DNA from: Candidatus Gottesmanbacteria bacterium RIFOXYB1_FULL_47_11
GTDB lineage: Bacteria; Patescibacteriota; Microgenomatia; UBA10105; UBA927
Reading direction: 5' to 3'
Assembly: GCA_001779455.1 (NCBI GenBank)
Contig: MFKE01000028.1
Span: forward strand, 31,361-41,237
Length of the DNA stretch: 9,877 nucleotides
A program made the position numbers and the translations under genes. Numbering within the stretch: the first letter of the stretch is position 1; the number at the start of each line of letters is the position of its first letter. This document shows, in pieces, positions 1 to 5,794 of this stretch. Under the pieces are notes generated by a model. That model was not told the origin of the DNA. It saw only the letters and a list, made by a program, of their open reading frames with translations, and did not search any database.

Positions 1-1
1 G

Positions 2-1276
2 ACAAGTCTTGATACCATTGTAGCCCTTGCAAAACGGCGCGGATTTATTTACCCCGGCAGCGAACTCTACGGAGGGATTACCGGTTTTTGGGATTACGGC
101 CCGCTTGGCACGGAACTCAAAAAAAATATTAAGAGTGAGTGGTGGAGGAGTATGGTACAACTGCGTGAGGATGTTGTAGGGCTTGATGCTGCCATTATCA
201 TGAATCCCGGCGTATGGGAGGCATCAGGACATACCAAGGCATTTGCCGATCCTTTGGTAGAGTGTAAAGTGTGTCACAAACGGTTCCGGGCAGATAAACA
301 AGAAGAAATTGACAGTCACGGGGCAACTCATGACAAGCCCGAGTGGACTGATCCAAAGCAATTTAATTTACTTACCGAAGTATATCTGGGGGTGACGGAG
401 CCAAAACAAAAAGTATATCTGCGGGGAGAGATTACGCAGGGGGTGTTTGTAAACTTCCGTAATGTCGTGGATTCCACGCGGATCAAAATTCCCTTCGGTA
501 TTGCACAGATCGGAAAAGCGTTCAGAAATGAAATTACCCCGGGCAATTTTACGTTCCGTTCGCGGGAGTTTGAACAGATGGAGCTGGAGTTTTTTGTGAA
601 GAATGATGATCAAGAGGGAGACAAATGGTACCAATATTGGAAAGCAGAACGGATGAAGTGGTATGTGTCACTCGGTATGGACAAAGGAAATCTGCGTTTC
701 CGCGATCACCGGGACGATGAGCGTGCCCACTACGCCAGACATGCGACCGATATCGAATATAATGCGCCGTTCGGGTGGAGTGAATTTGAGGGGATTCACC
801 ACCGCGGTGACTATGATCTGGGGAACCACAAGTTGACATACCGTGATGAGGCGGCAAACGAGGAATATACGCCGTGGGTTATAGAAACTTCCGGGGGAGT
901 AGACCGGGCCGCGCTCTTTTTCTTACTGGAGGCATATAAAGAAGAAGAGAAACGGGTGGTATTAAAGCTTCACCCGCGCCTTGCGCCTATGAAAGTTGCC
1001 GTGTTTCCGCTGGTTGCCAATAAAGACAACATCACGGCAAAAGCTCAGGAAGTACATGCCATGTTGAAGGCAAAGTTCATGACGGCATGGGATGCGCGGG
1101 GGAATATCGGCAAGCGGTATCTGGCACAGGATGAGGCAGGGACACCGATGTGCGTGACGATCGATTACACAACGCTTGAGGATGATACCGTAACCGTCCG
1201 TGATCGTGATACAATGAAACAGGACCGTGTAAACATATCAAAACTTATTGAATTTATTGACGGGAGGTTACTATGA
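2..1276 (+). CDS. glyS: Glycine--tRNA ligase, class II single-chain (alpha2) type, 5'-partial
   Basis: Charges tRNA-Gly with glycine in the cytoplasm. The reading frame is open from base 2; 424 residues are visible and only a few N-terminal residues should be missing, because the family start (ALAKRRGFIYPGSELYGG, then FWDYGPLG) is present. Class II motif 2 lies at visible residues about 174-193 (FRNEITPGNF, REFEQMELEF) and motif 3 at about 298-302 (GGVDR). The last ~110 residues match the anticodon-binding domain (APMKVAVFPL, then DEAGTPMCVTID). An insertion carries C88-x2-C91 followed by H106 and H110, a possible zinc site with His where a second Cys pair is usual. This is the archaeal/eukaryotic-like GlyRS, not the GlyQ/GlyS tetramer. 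The stop overlaps the next start as ATGA, suggesting translational coupling. The family assignment is very secure. Confidence 0.95.
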   Translation, partial: TSLDTIVALAKRRGFIYPGSELYGGITGFWDYGPLGTELKKNIKSEWWRSMVQLREDVVGLDAAIIMNPGVWEASGHTKAFADPLVECKVCHKRFRADKQEEIDSHGATHDKPEWTDPKQFNLLTEVYLGVTEPKQKVYLRGEITQGVFVNFRNVVDSTRIKIPFGIAQIGKAFRNEITPGNFTFRSREFEQMELEFFVKNDDQEGDKWYQYWKAERMKWYVSLGMDKGNLRFRDHRDDERAHYARHATDIEYNAPFGWSEFEGIHHRGDYDLGNHKLTYRDEAANEEYTPWVIETSGGVDRAALFFLLEAYKEEEKRVVLKLHPRLAPMKVAVFPLVANKDNITAKAQEVHAMLKAKFMTAWDARGNIGKRYLAQDEAGTPMCVTIDYTTLEDDTVTVRDRDTMKQDRVNISKLIEFIDGRLL

Positions 1277-1737
1277 AGAATAAAACAGGACTTATTATTG
1301 CAGGCATTGTCGTAGTGCTTCTTCTTGGTACCGGATTTACCGTGTACAAAGCTGTATTTTCCCAAAAGCCCGCGGCGCCGGTAGAGGAAATCAAAGATGA
1401 AACGCTTCCGCTTACGGATGCCGCCATCTCTGTAGATATCACCAAAAGCAAAGTAAAAGATAATACGCTTGTCCTTACAGTTTCCGGATTGGGATCCAAC
1501 TATTCGACGCTTGCCTATGAGATAAGTTATGAAACACAGGGAGTAGTGCAGGGAGTCACGAGCAAGGCGCTTGATTTATCGGGGAAAGACACCTTTGTAC
1601 GGGACGATATTTATCTGGGCACCTGTTCCGGTAAAGTGTGCCGTCCGCACACGGGGGTTCAAAAGATCTCTCTGGTTATAGAATTTACCGATTCTTCGGG
1701 CGAAAAGAGCCAGTTTTCCAAAGACTACACACTTTGA
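1273..1737 (+). CDS. Membrane-anchored exported protein of unknown function
   Basis: The 154-residue product is not recognised. It starts with a short basic stretch (MKNK) and one hydrophobic segment at about residues 6-28, best read as an uncleaved signal anchor. A Pro/acidic linker (about 31-50) follows, then a beta-rich outer domain of about 100 residues with alternating hydrophobic strands. Two cysteines, C118 and C123 in TCSGKVC, could form a disulfide outside the membrane. An Ig/Fn3-like fold is only a guess from the strand pattern. The start is supported by GGGAGG at 1262-1267, five bases before the ATG, and by the ATGA overlap with the GlyRS gene, so the two are probably co-transcribed. 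Its last 13 bases overlap the minus-strand gene at 1725-1961, and its last codons recur in diverged form at 2017-2046. Confidence 0.8.
   Translation: MKNKTGLIIAGIVVVLLLGTGFTVYKAVFSQKPAAPVEEIKDETLPLTDAAISVDITKSKVKDNTLVLTVSGLGSNYSTLAYEISYETQGVVQGVTSKALDLSGKDTFVRDDIYLGTCSGKVCRPHTGVQKISLVIEFTDSSGEKSQFSKDYTL
1708..1737 (+). repeat. Copy 1 of a duplicated gene 3' end (within the 1273-1737 gene)
   Basis: The last nine codons and stop (SQFSKDYTL, stop) of the exported-protein gene. They align without gaps to 2017-2046 with 25 of 30 bases identical. All five differences are synonymous: AGC/AGT, TTT/TTC, ACA/ACG, CTT/CTC and stop TGA/TAA. Confidence 0.85.
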
Positions 1738-1961
1738 GGAGCAATCTTCTTGTGGTGGACTTGATTTAATGTTCTCGCGCCTCTTGCGCCAAGCCTGAAT
1801 GCCCACCTGTGCACGGGGTTATGCATCGGATCTTTTACTAAAACTTCGTCGCCATCTTTTTTGGCATCTCTATACTCACCACTCGTTGCTGACGTAATGG
1901 CATTTCCTACTGCTAATTGAACATGTGCCCCAACTCTTCGTAGAATATCAGGCGATTTCAT
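1725..1961 (-). CDS. Small orphan protein, unknown function, reverse orientation
   Basis: A 78-residue reading frame starting MKSPDILRRV and ending in TAG inside the 3' end of the convergent gene. I do not recognise it. The product is basic, with no obvious membrane segment: a short helical start, a charged middle (EYRDAKKDGDEVLVKD), then PMHNPVHRWAFRLGARGART. An in-frame ATG 45 bases upstream (2006) is rejected because it lies within the -35 region, whereas the ATG at 1961 sits about 6 bases after the predicted transcription start. No Shine-Dalgarno is seen, so translation would be nearly leaderless. Its own promoter, its placement between a gene and a duplicate of that gene's tail, and its opposite strand to everything nearby suggest an inserted cassette. 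A chance open frame remains possible. Confidence 0.5.
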   Translation of the reverse strand: MKSPDILRRVGAHVQLAVGNAITSATSGEYRDAKKDGDEVLVKDPMHNPVHRWAFRLGARGARTLNQVHHKKIAPQSV

Positions 1962-1973
1962 ATAGTTTAGGCG

Positions 1974-2003
1974 ATTATTACATGACAAAGTATATGTTGT
2001 CAA
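1974..2003 (-). promoter_or_regulatory. Predicted sigma70-type promoter of the 78-residue minus-strand gene
   Basis: Read on the minus strand there is a perfect -35 TTGACA (2003-1998), an 18-base spacer and AATAAT (1979-1974; five of six matches to TATAAT). Predicted initiation is near 1967, about 6 bases before the ATG at 1961. The -35 lies inside an inverted repeat (1993-2007). Confidence 0.55.
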
Positions 2004-2007
2004 CATA
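1993..2007. repeat. Inverted repeat overlapping the -35 box, candidate operator
   Basis: TATGTTG and CAACATA form perfect 7-base arms around one central base. The arms cover the -35 hexamer of the minus-strand promoter, the position expected for a repressor site. With arms this short in AT-rich DNA, chance is a real alternative. Confidence 0.35.
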
Positions 2008-2010
2008 AAT

Positions 2011-2046
2011 AAACAAAGTCAGTTCTCCAAAGACTACACGCTCTAA
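2011..2046 (+). pseudogene. Orphan duplicate of the 3' end of the 1273-1737 gene
   Basis: Bases 2011-2046 read KQSQFSKDYTL then TAA, matching the EKSQFSKDYTL then TGA tail of the gene that ends at 1737. No start codon or upstream coding part remains; similarity stops at about 2011. The putative terminator follows directly, so this copy is probably the original end of the gene. The segment between the copies (about 1738-2016), with the minus-strand gene, would then have been brought in later, together with a replacement tail. The match itself is plain; the history is inferred. Confidence 0.7.
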
Positions 2047-2074
2047 CCATTTGTTAATATTTTAATCTTCAACC

Positions 2075-2100
2075 AGCGGGCCTTTTTTGCCTGCTTATTT
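2075..2100 (+). terminator. Probable intrinsic terminator upstream of mraZ
   Basis: AGCGGGC (2075-2081) pairs with GCCTGCT (2089-2095) as a 7-bp stem with one G-U pair. The loop is T-rich and TTATTT follows. It would separate the glyS transcript from the mraZ promoter. The T-run in the loop and the short trailing tract make it weaker than a textbook terminator. Confidence 0.45.
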
Positions 2101-2148
2101 CATAACCTGTTGATTTCATTGATCTAGTTTGTTTCGTGAAATGGGGTA

Positions 2149-2177
2149 TTGACATGTCGTGAAAAATGGGTAACTAT
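2149..2177 (+). promoter_or_regulatory. Predicted mraZ/dcw promoter
   Basis: A perfect -35 TTGACA at 2149-2154, followed after 17 bases by AACTAT at 2172-2177, a weak -10. No better -10 exists at standard spacing. Initiation would be near 2184, leaving a leader of about 28 bases. The -10 and start region lie within the MraZ-type boxes, as expected for autorepression. Confidence 0.5.
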
Positions 2178-2201
2178 GGATATAGATGGGAAGATGTGGT
2201 A
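2167..2201 (+). promoter_or_regulatory. Candidate MraZ operator: four TGGNN boxes at exact 10-bp period
   Basis: TGGGT (2167), TGGAT (2177), TGGGA (2187) and TGGTA (2197) are each separated by exactly five bases. MraZ of E. coli and relatives is known to bind TGGGN repeats with 5-base spacers upstream of its own gene. Two boxes are exact and two carry one change at the third G. They lie directly upstream of mraZ and overlap its predicted -10 and leader, which fits autoregulation of the dcw operon. Confidence 0.6.
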
Positions 2202-2211
2202 AATTAAGGAA

Positions 2212-2616
2212 ATGAAGCTCTTCCTTGGGGAATACGAACATGCACTGGACGATCGCGGGAGAATTACTCTCCCCCGAAAGATTAGGCAAGAGTTGGAAGG
2301 CGAACGGGAAGTGATACTCGCGAGAGGTTTTGATACATGTATTTTTGGATTTGATAAGTCCAGTTGGGAACGAGAAGCGGGAAAGCACCTTGAAACACCG
2401 GTGACCGATGAAAAAGCCAGGAGTTTGCGCCGGTATCTCTTTTCGGGGGCGCAAAAAGCGGAACTAGATAAGCTTGGTCGTATTCTTTTGCCTGCCCAGC
2501 TCAAGGATTACGCTTCAATTTCCCGTAATGTCGTCATCTTAGGCGCCGGAGATCACTTTGAGATTTGGGAGAAGAAACGGTGGGAGACCTATAGCAAAAC
2601 TTTAGAGGAAACATGA
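2212..2616 (+). CDS. mraZ: Transcriptional regulator MraZ
   Basis: DNA-binding autoregulator and first gene of the dcw cluster. The 134-residue product has the two AbrB-like halves of the family, each with its DxxxR signature: D13 to R17 (DDRGRITLPRKIR) and D86 to R90 (DKLGRILLPAQL). The family opening (FLGEYEHALDDRGR) fixes the start at 2212. The only Shine-Dalgarno-like element, AAGGA at 2206-2210, is just one base from the ATG, closer than usual, so initiation may be weak. Four candidate MraZ boxes lie upstream. The stop overlaps the rsmH start as ATGA. Length is slightly below the ~150 residues of the E. coli protein. Identification is secure from sequence and context. Confidence 0.96.
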   Translation: MKLFLGEYEHALDDRGRITLPRKIRQELEGEREVILARGFDTCIFGFDKSSWEREAGKHLETPVTDEKARSLRRYLFSGAQKAELDKLGRILLPAQLKDYASISRNVVILGAGDHFEIWEKKRWETYSKTLEET

Positions 2617-3407
2617 GTCAATATCACACGCCGGTCATGGTAGAAGAGGTCCTTGCAGGGCTCCAGGCAGCCCCAGGAAAGCGGTTTATCGACGCAACAG
2701 CAGGAGGGGGCGGACACACACGGGCGATCGAGAAGTTAGGGGGTACGGTACTGGGAATAGATACGGATCCGGATGCTACGAGGGTACGCGGAAACTTCAG
2801 GGATATTGAGAGTATTGCCAAAGAGCATGGGTTTAGTGCAGTTGACGGGATTTTGTTTGATCTGGGCGTTTCCAGCCATCAACTGGACACGCCGGAGCGG
2901 GGGTTTAGTTATCGGTTTGAGGATGCGCCCTTAGATTTGAGAATGAACCAGAACGAAGGGATGCCGGCAGGAGAATTATTACAAAAAATATCAGAACAGG
3001 AGCTCTATGAAATTTTGGCAGCGTTTGGTGAAGAGGAGCATAGTAGGGCAATTGCTGCTCTTATTCTCCGCAGACGTCGCGTAAAGCCAATCGCGACAAC
3101 GGGAGATCTTTTACATCTTATAGATAAGCGGGAAGCGCCCCAGGTTTTTCAGGCACTGCGGATTGCAGTAAATGATGAACTCAATGCGCTGAAGGAAGGG
3201 CTGAGGGGGGCCAAAAATCTGATTTCCCCCGGCGGGAGACTGGTCGTTATCAGCTTTCATTCATTGGAAGACCGTATTGTGAAGCTCTTTATGAAAACCG
3301 ATGCATGGAAATTGATAACAAAGAAACCGATGGTGCCAAGCGCGCGCGAAGTGTATGAAAATAAACGCGCCAGAAGTGCAAAGTTGCGGATAGCGGAGAA
3401 ACTATGA
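2613..3407 (+). CDS. rsmH: 16S rRNA (cytosine-1402-N4)-methyltransferase RsmH
   Basis: Methylates N4 of C1402 in the 16S rRNA decoding centre using S-adenosylmethionine. Visible family motifs in order: HTPVMVEEVL (5-14), SAM-binding DATAGGGGHT (27-36), GIDTDPDA (48-55), FDLGVSSHQLDTPERGFSY (82-100), APLDLRMN, QALRIAVNDELNAL, VVISFHSLEDR, and a C-terminal NKRARSAKLR. At 264 residues it is shorter than the usual ~300-315. The helix normally following the GIDxDPxA motif is nearly absent, with NFRDI only about seven residues later. No frameshift is seen and all catalytic motifs are intact, so it is probably a compact functional enzyme. AGAGGA precedes the start; the junctions with mraZ (ATGA) and the next gene (ATGATGA) indicate coupled translation. 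Confidence 0.96.
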   Translation: MSQYHTPVMVEEVLAGLQAAPGKRFIDATAGGGGHTRAIEKLGGTVLGIDTDPDATRVRGNFRDIESIAKEHGFSAVDGILFDLGVSSHQLDTPERGFSYRFEDAPLDLRMNQNEGMPAGELLQKISEQELYEILAAFGEEEHSRAIAALILRRRRVKPIATTGDLLHLIDKREAPQVFQALRIAVNDELNALKEGLRGAKNLISPGGRLVVISFHSLEDRIVKLFMKTDAWKLITKKPMVPSAREVYENKRARSAKLRIAEKL

Positions 3408-3706
3408 TGAATCTACTTCGATCTATTGCAAAAAGTATACCGCTTGTTGTCGTTCTTTTGATTGTCATCGAACTCGTATGGAGTAATACCCTAGTGGGCT
3501 CAGGTCGCGACGTGAGAAGCATTGATCTTGCCATTGCACAGCTCCGTCAGGAAAACGAAGTGCTTGCTCAGCAGGTAGCATCGGCCTCAGCCCTGACGAC
3601 CATATCGGTTCATGCCAAAGAAATGGGATTCGTCGCGCCCGCCAAATCGCAATTTGTTATGATAGGGGGAGCAGAGTTACCGGTCGCGATTGCACGGCCT
3701 CAGTAA
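3404..3706 (+). CDS. ftsL: FtsL/DivIC-like septum protein
   Basis: Small bitopic division protein that in characterised bacteria pairs with FtsB/DivIC to activate the septal synthase FtsW-FtsI. The 100-residue product has a short cytoplasmic start, one hydrophobic segment at about residues 12-28, and a likely coiled coil at about 38-62 (AIAQLRQENEVLAQQVASA). A short tail follows with AKEMGFVAPAKSQFVMI, like the region after the coil in FtsL/FtsB proteins. These proteins share little sequence, so the call rests on architecture and the position between rsmH and ftsI. Starts at 3404 or 3407 are both possible (ATGATG); GGAG at 3395-3398 serves either. Confidence 0.75.
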   Translation: MMNLLRSIAKSIPLVVVLLIVIELVWSNTLVGSGRDVRSIDLAIAQLRQENEVLAQQVASASALTTISVHAKEMGFVAPAKSQFVMIGGAELPVAIARPQ

Positions 3707-3715
3707 CGGTTCCCT

Positions 3716-5392
3716 ATGTTGAGGATTTGGACCCTTTTTATCCTGATCATTGTCTTCTTTACCGCGATTATTTTCCGGTTATTTTACTGGCAAATCATAC
3801 GGGGTGATGATCTTCGCTCACAGGCATCGGCACAATATAATCTGGAGCTTACGATCCCTGCCGTCCGGGGAACGATTGCCGACGTCCGTGGTAGCCCGCT
3901 TGCGATGAATCAGCAGGCATCGCTCGTGTACGGGCAGCCCAAAGAAATAGAAAATAAACCGATGGTTGCCAAACTCATTGCACCTCTTTTGAAAGTCGAA
4001 GAACCGTCGCTTCTTGAGACCTTAAGCCTCCCCGACCGTGTATGGGTACCGCTTGCCCACAAAGTGGAAACCCCTGTTGTTGACGAGATAAAAAAGATGA
4101 ATATTAAAGGAATCGGGTTTGAGCCGGAGCCGAAGCGGTATTACCCGGAGGCCTCCATGGCTGCCCAGCTTTTGGGGTTCGTCGGATCGGATCAAAACGG
4201 GCAGGATATGGGATATTTCGGGCTGGAAGGATTTTATGACCGGGAGCTGCGGGGCCGCGGGGGAAGTATCCAAATGGAAAAAGACGTGCAGGGCTCGGCA
4301 ATCCTTGTGGGGGATTCACGGCGGACCGAAGCCCAGGACGGCAGATCGCTGGTACTGTGGACCGACCGGACGGTGCAGCACATAGCAGAATCGCGGCTGT
4401 CGGCGGGAATAGAGAAATACGGCGCCAAAGAAGGAACGGTTACCATCATGGATCCAAAAACCGGCGGGATACTGGCCATGGCGACGTACCCCAGTTATGA
4501 CCCCGCCCGCTACGGCGACTTTGACCGGACGCTCTACAAAAATCCCATTGTTGCCTCCACCTATGAACCGGGGAGTACCTACAAAGTGCTCGTCGTAAGC
4601 GGAGCGATTCAGGAAAAAGCAGTGAAAGCAGATACGATTATGAACGAAGAGGGTCCGGTGGATGTCGGGGATTACACGATACGCACATGGAATAACCAGT
4701 ATCACGGACCGATTACCATCACAAAAGTGCTCGAGTATTCCTCCAACGTCGGCATGGTTTTTATCGGAAATAAGCTGGGTAAAGAAAAATTGCTGAAATA
4801 TATCCATGCATACGGATTCGGTTCGCCGACGGGCATAGATTTGCAGGAGGAAAGCTCTCCGGAAATGCGGAAGGATACGGAGTGGCGGGACATTGATCTT
4901 GCCACCGCATCATTTGGGCAGGGCATTGCCGTGACACCGATCCAGATGGTCCGTGCCGTCGGAGCTCTTGCCAATGACGGCTGGCTCATGGAGCCGCATA
5001 TGGTAAAAGAAATCGTCGACAGCACCGGAAAAAAAACAGAAATTAAACCCAAAAAAGTGCGCCAGGTGGTAAGCGCGTCGACGGCGGACATTCTCACGGA
5101 AATGATGGTCTCTGCGGTTGACTTGGGAGAGGCAAAATGGGCCAAGCCCGCAGGTTACCGGATTGCCGGGAAAACCGGTACCGCACAGATTCCGGTTGCC
5201 GGTCATTATGATGAAAAAAAGACCATTGCGTCGTTTGTGGGATTTGGGCCTGCTGATGACCCGAAGTTTGTCATGCTCGTGACACTGCGTGAGCCCCAGT
5301 CATCTCCGTGGGGCTCAGAAACCGCAGCTCCTTTGTTTTTTAACATCGCCCGCGACCTGTTTGCCTACTACAGCCTCCCCGCCTCACCTTGA
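3716..5392 (+). CDS. ftsI: Class B penicillin-binding protein, FtsI/PBP3-like transpeptidase
   Basis: Septal peptidoglycan DD-transpeptidase, anchored in the membrane with its catalytic domain outside. Of 558 residues, about 5-25 form the membrane segment. The class B pedestal follows (RGTIADVRGSPLA; GFEPEPKRYYPEASMAAQLLGFVG). The transpeptidase motifs are complete: S287-T-Y-K290 with the nucleophile Ser, S342-S-N344, and K486-T-G488 in GKTGTAQIP. There is no C-terminal PASTA domain. The dcw position favours FtsI over an elongation PBP2. It starts nine bases after the ftsL-like stop; I see no Shine-Dalgarno before the ATG at 3716, so it may depend on reinitiation. The last 25 bases overlap the convergent minus-strand gene. 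Confidence 0.93.
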   Translation: MLRIWTLFILIIVFFTAIIFRLFYWQIIRGDDLRSQASAQYNLELTIPAVRGTIADVRGSPLAMNQQASLVYGQPKEIENKPMVAKLIAPLLKVEEPSLLETLSLPDRVWVPLAHKVETPVVDEIKKMNIKGIGFEPEPKRYYPEASMAAQLLGFVGSDQNGQDMGYFGLEGFYDRELRGRGGSIQMEKDVQGSAILVGDSRRTEAQDGRSLVLWTDRTVQHIAESRLSAGIEKYGAKEGTVTIMDPKTGGILAMATYPSYDPARYGDFDRTLYKNPIVASTYEPGSTYKVLVVSGAIQEKAVKADTIMNEEGPVDVGDYTIRTWNNQYHGPITITKVLEYSSNVGMVFIGNKLGKEKLLKYIHAYGFGSPTGIDLQEESSPEMRKDTEWRDIDLATASFGQGIAVTPIQMVRAVGALANDGWLMEPHMVKEIVDSTGKKTEIKPKKVRQVVSASTADILTEMMVSAVDLGEAKWAKPAGYRIAGKTGTAQIPVAGHYDEKKTIASFVGFGPADDPKFVMLVTLREPQSSPWGSETAAPLFFNIARDLFAYYSLPASP

Positions 5393-5718
5393 TTCCAATC
5401 TATCTCAAATAACATTGTCCCAAGTCCTTCAAGAATTGAAATATGTCGCTCGAGTCCTGCATTCTTTGTTTCGTTTTTTTCTTGCAACGCCATATTCCAA
5501 AGCCCATGGACAGTTGATTTTAACTCCTCTTCAGACATATATCTTATAGCTGTAAGATATGTAATGAATAGATCTGACTTTCTTCGGTCTGGAAGAATAT
5601 TTGATACACGAATATCTGGTTGTGTGGACAATGACGTAAGGTGGTTTAAGAATAATTTGGCTTGTTCCGTATTTGAAGGATTTGTATTAGTACCTTTTTC
5701 TAGTCTTTTACTACTCAT
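5368..5718 (-). CDS. Orphan 116-residue protein, unknown function, reverse strand in the dcw cluster
   Basis: Not recognised. The start at 5718 (MSSKRLEKGT) is well supported by a very strong Shine-Dalgarno, AGGAGGTGAT at 5731-5722, with seven bases between AGGAGG and the ATG, and by a promoter further upstream. The product looks soluble and mostly helical: a polar N-terminus rich in N/T/S, then helices such as EQAKLFLNHLTSL, SDLFITYLTAIRYM, EEELKSTVHGLWNMAL and LERHISILEGLGTMLF. Its DNA is visibly AT-richer than the neighbours: 18 G/C of 60 in 5521-5580 against 41 of 60 in 4321-4380 within ftsI. Its last codons and TAG stop are antisense to the 3' end of ftsI. Opposite strand, composition and private promoter suggest acquisition by transfer. 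Confidence 0.75.
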   Translation of the reverse strand: MSSKRLEKGTNTNPSNTEQAKLFLNHLTSLSTQPDIRVSNILPDRRKSDLFITYLTAIRYMSEEELKSTVHGLWNMALQEKNETKNAGLERHISILEGLGTMLFEIDWNQGEAGRL

Positions 5719-5721
5719 AGC

Positions 5722-5731
5722 ATCACCTCCT
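5722..5731 (-). promoter_or_regulatory. Strong Shine-Dalgarno of the 116-residue minus-strand gene
   Basis: AGGAGGTGAT on the minus strand is a near-full anti-SD match and the strongest ribosome binding site seen in the window. It selects the start at 5718 over the ATG 93 bases further upstream. Confidence 0.8.
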
Positions 5732-5746
5732 ATCGGACAGGGCTTC

Positions 5747-5774
5747 ATTATAACGAATTTATCCGTGAGCGCAA
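5747..5774 (-). promoter_or_regulatory. Predicted promoter of the 116-residue minus-strand gene
   Basis: On the minus strand, TTGCGC (5774-5769) is followed after 16 bases by a perfect TATAAT (5752-5747). Initiation near 5740 gives a leader of about 22 bases containing the strong Shine-Dalgarno. It is interleaved with the divergent murE promoter. Confidence 0.6.
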
Positions 5775-5788
5775 GTAAATGGTATAAT
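5759..5788 (+). promoter_or_regulatory. murE: Predicted divergent murE promoter, leaderless start
   Basis: A perfect -10 TATAAT at 5783-5788 predicts initiation at about 5795, which is the A of the murE ATG, so the mRNA would have no leader. The -35 region (TTATCC, 5759-5764, 18-base spacer) is weak. No Shine-Dalgarno precedes the ATG, consistent with leaderless initiation. The -10 falls just outside the -35 of the opposing promoter and this -35 lies between the opposing -10 and -35, so two polymerases could not bind at once. Confidence 0.55.
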
Positions 5789-5794
5789 AATCCC

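Noticed and set aside
1962..2006. Longer start (ATG at 2006) for the 78-residue minus-strand gene
   Set aside because: That ATG lies within the predicted -35 region and inverted repeat, upstream of the predicted transcription start.
1738..2211. tRNA, CRISPR or insertion-sequence remnant in the longest non-plus-coding stretch
   Set aside because: No cloverleaf, no regularly spaced repeats, no transposase fragment and no terminal inverted repeats were found; only the mini-gene, duplicated tail, terminator and promoter elements are supported.
4316..4807. 163-codon open frame on the minus strand
   Set aside because: It is antisense to the catalytic domain of ftsI and has no recognisable features or ribosome binding site.
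5564..5794. In-frame upstream extension of murE giving a 468-residue product
   Set aside because: The extension is antisense to the minus-strand orphan gene, has no similarity to the MurE N-terminal domain, and the promoter points to ATG 5795.
5719..5794. A duplicated ftsI tail beside the second orphan gene, parallel to the first
   Set aside because: No match to the ftsI 3' end was found between the orphan start and murE, so the duplicated-tail signature belongs to the first site only.
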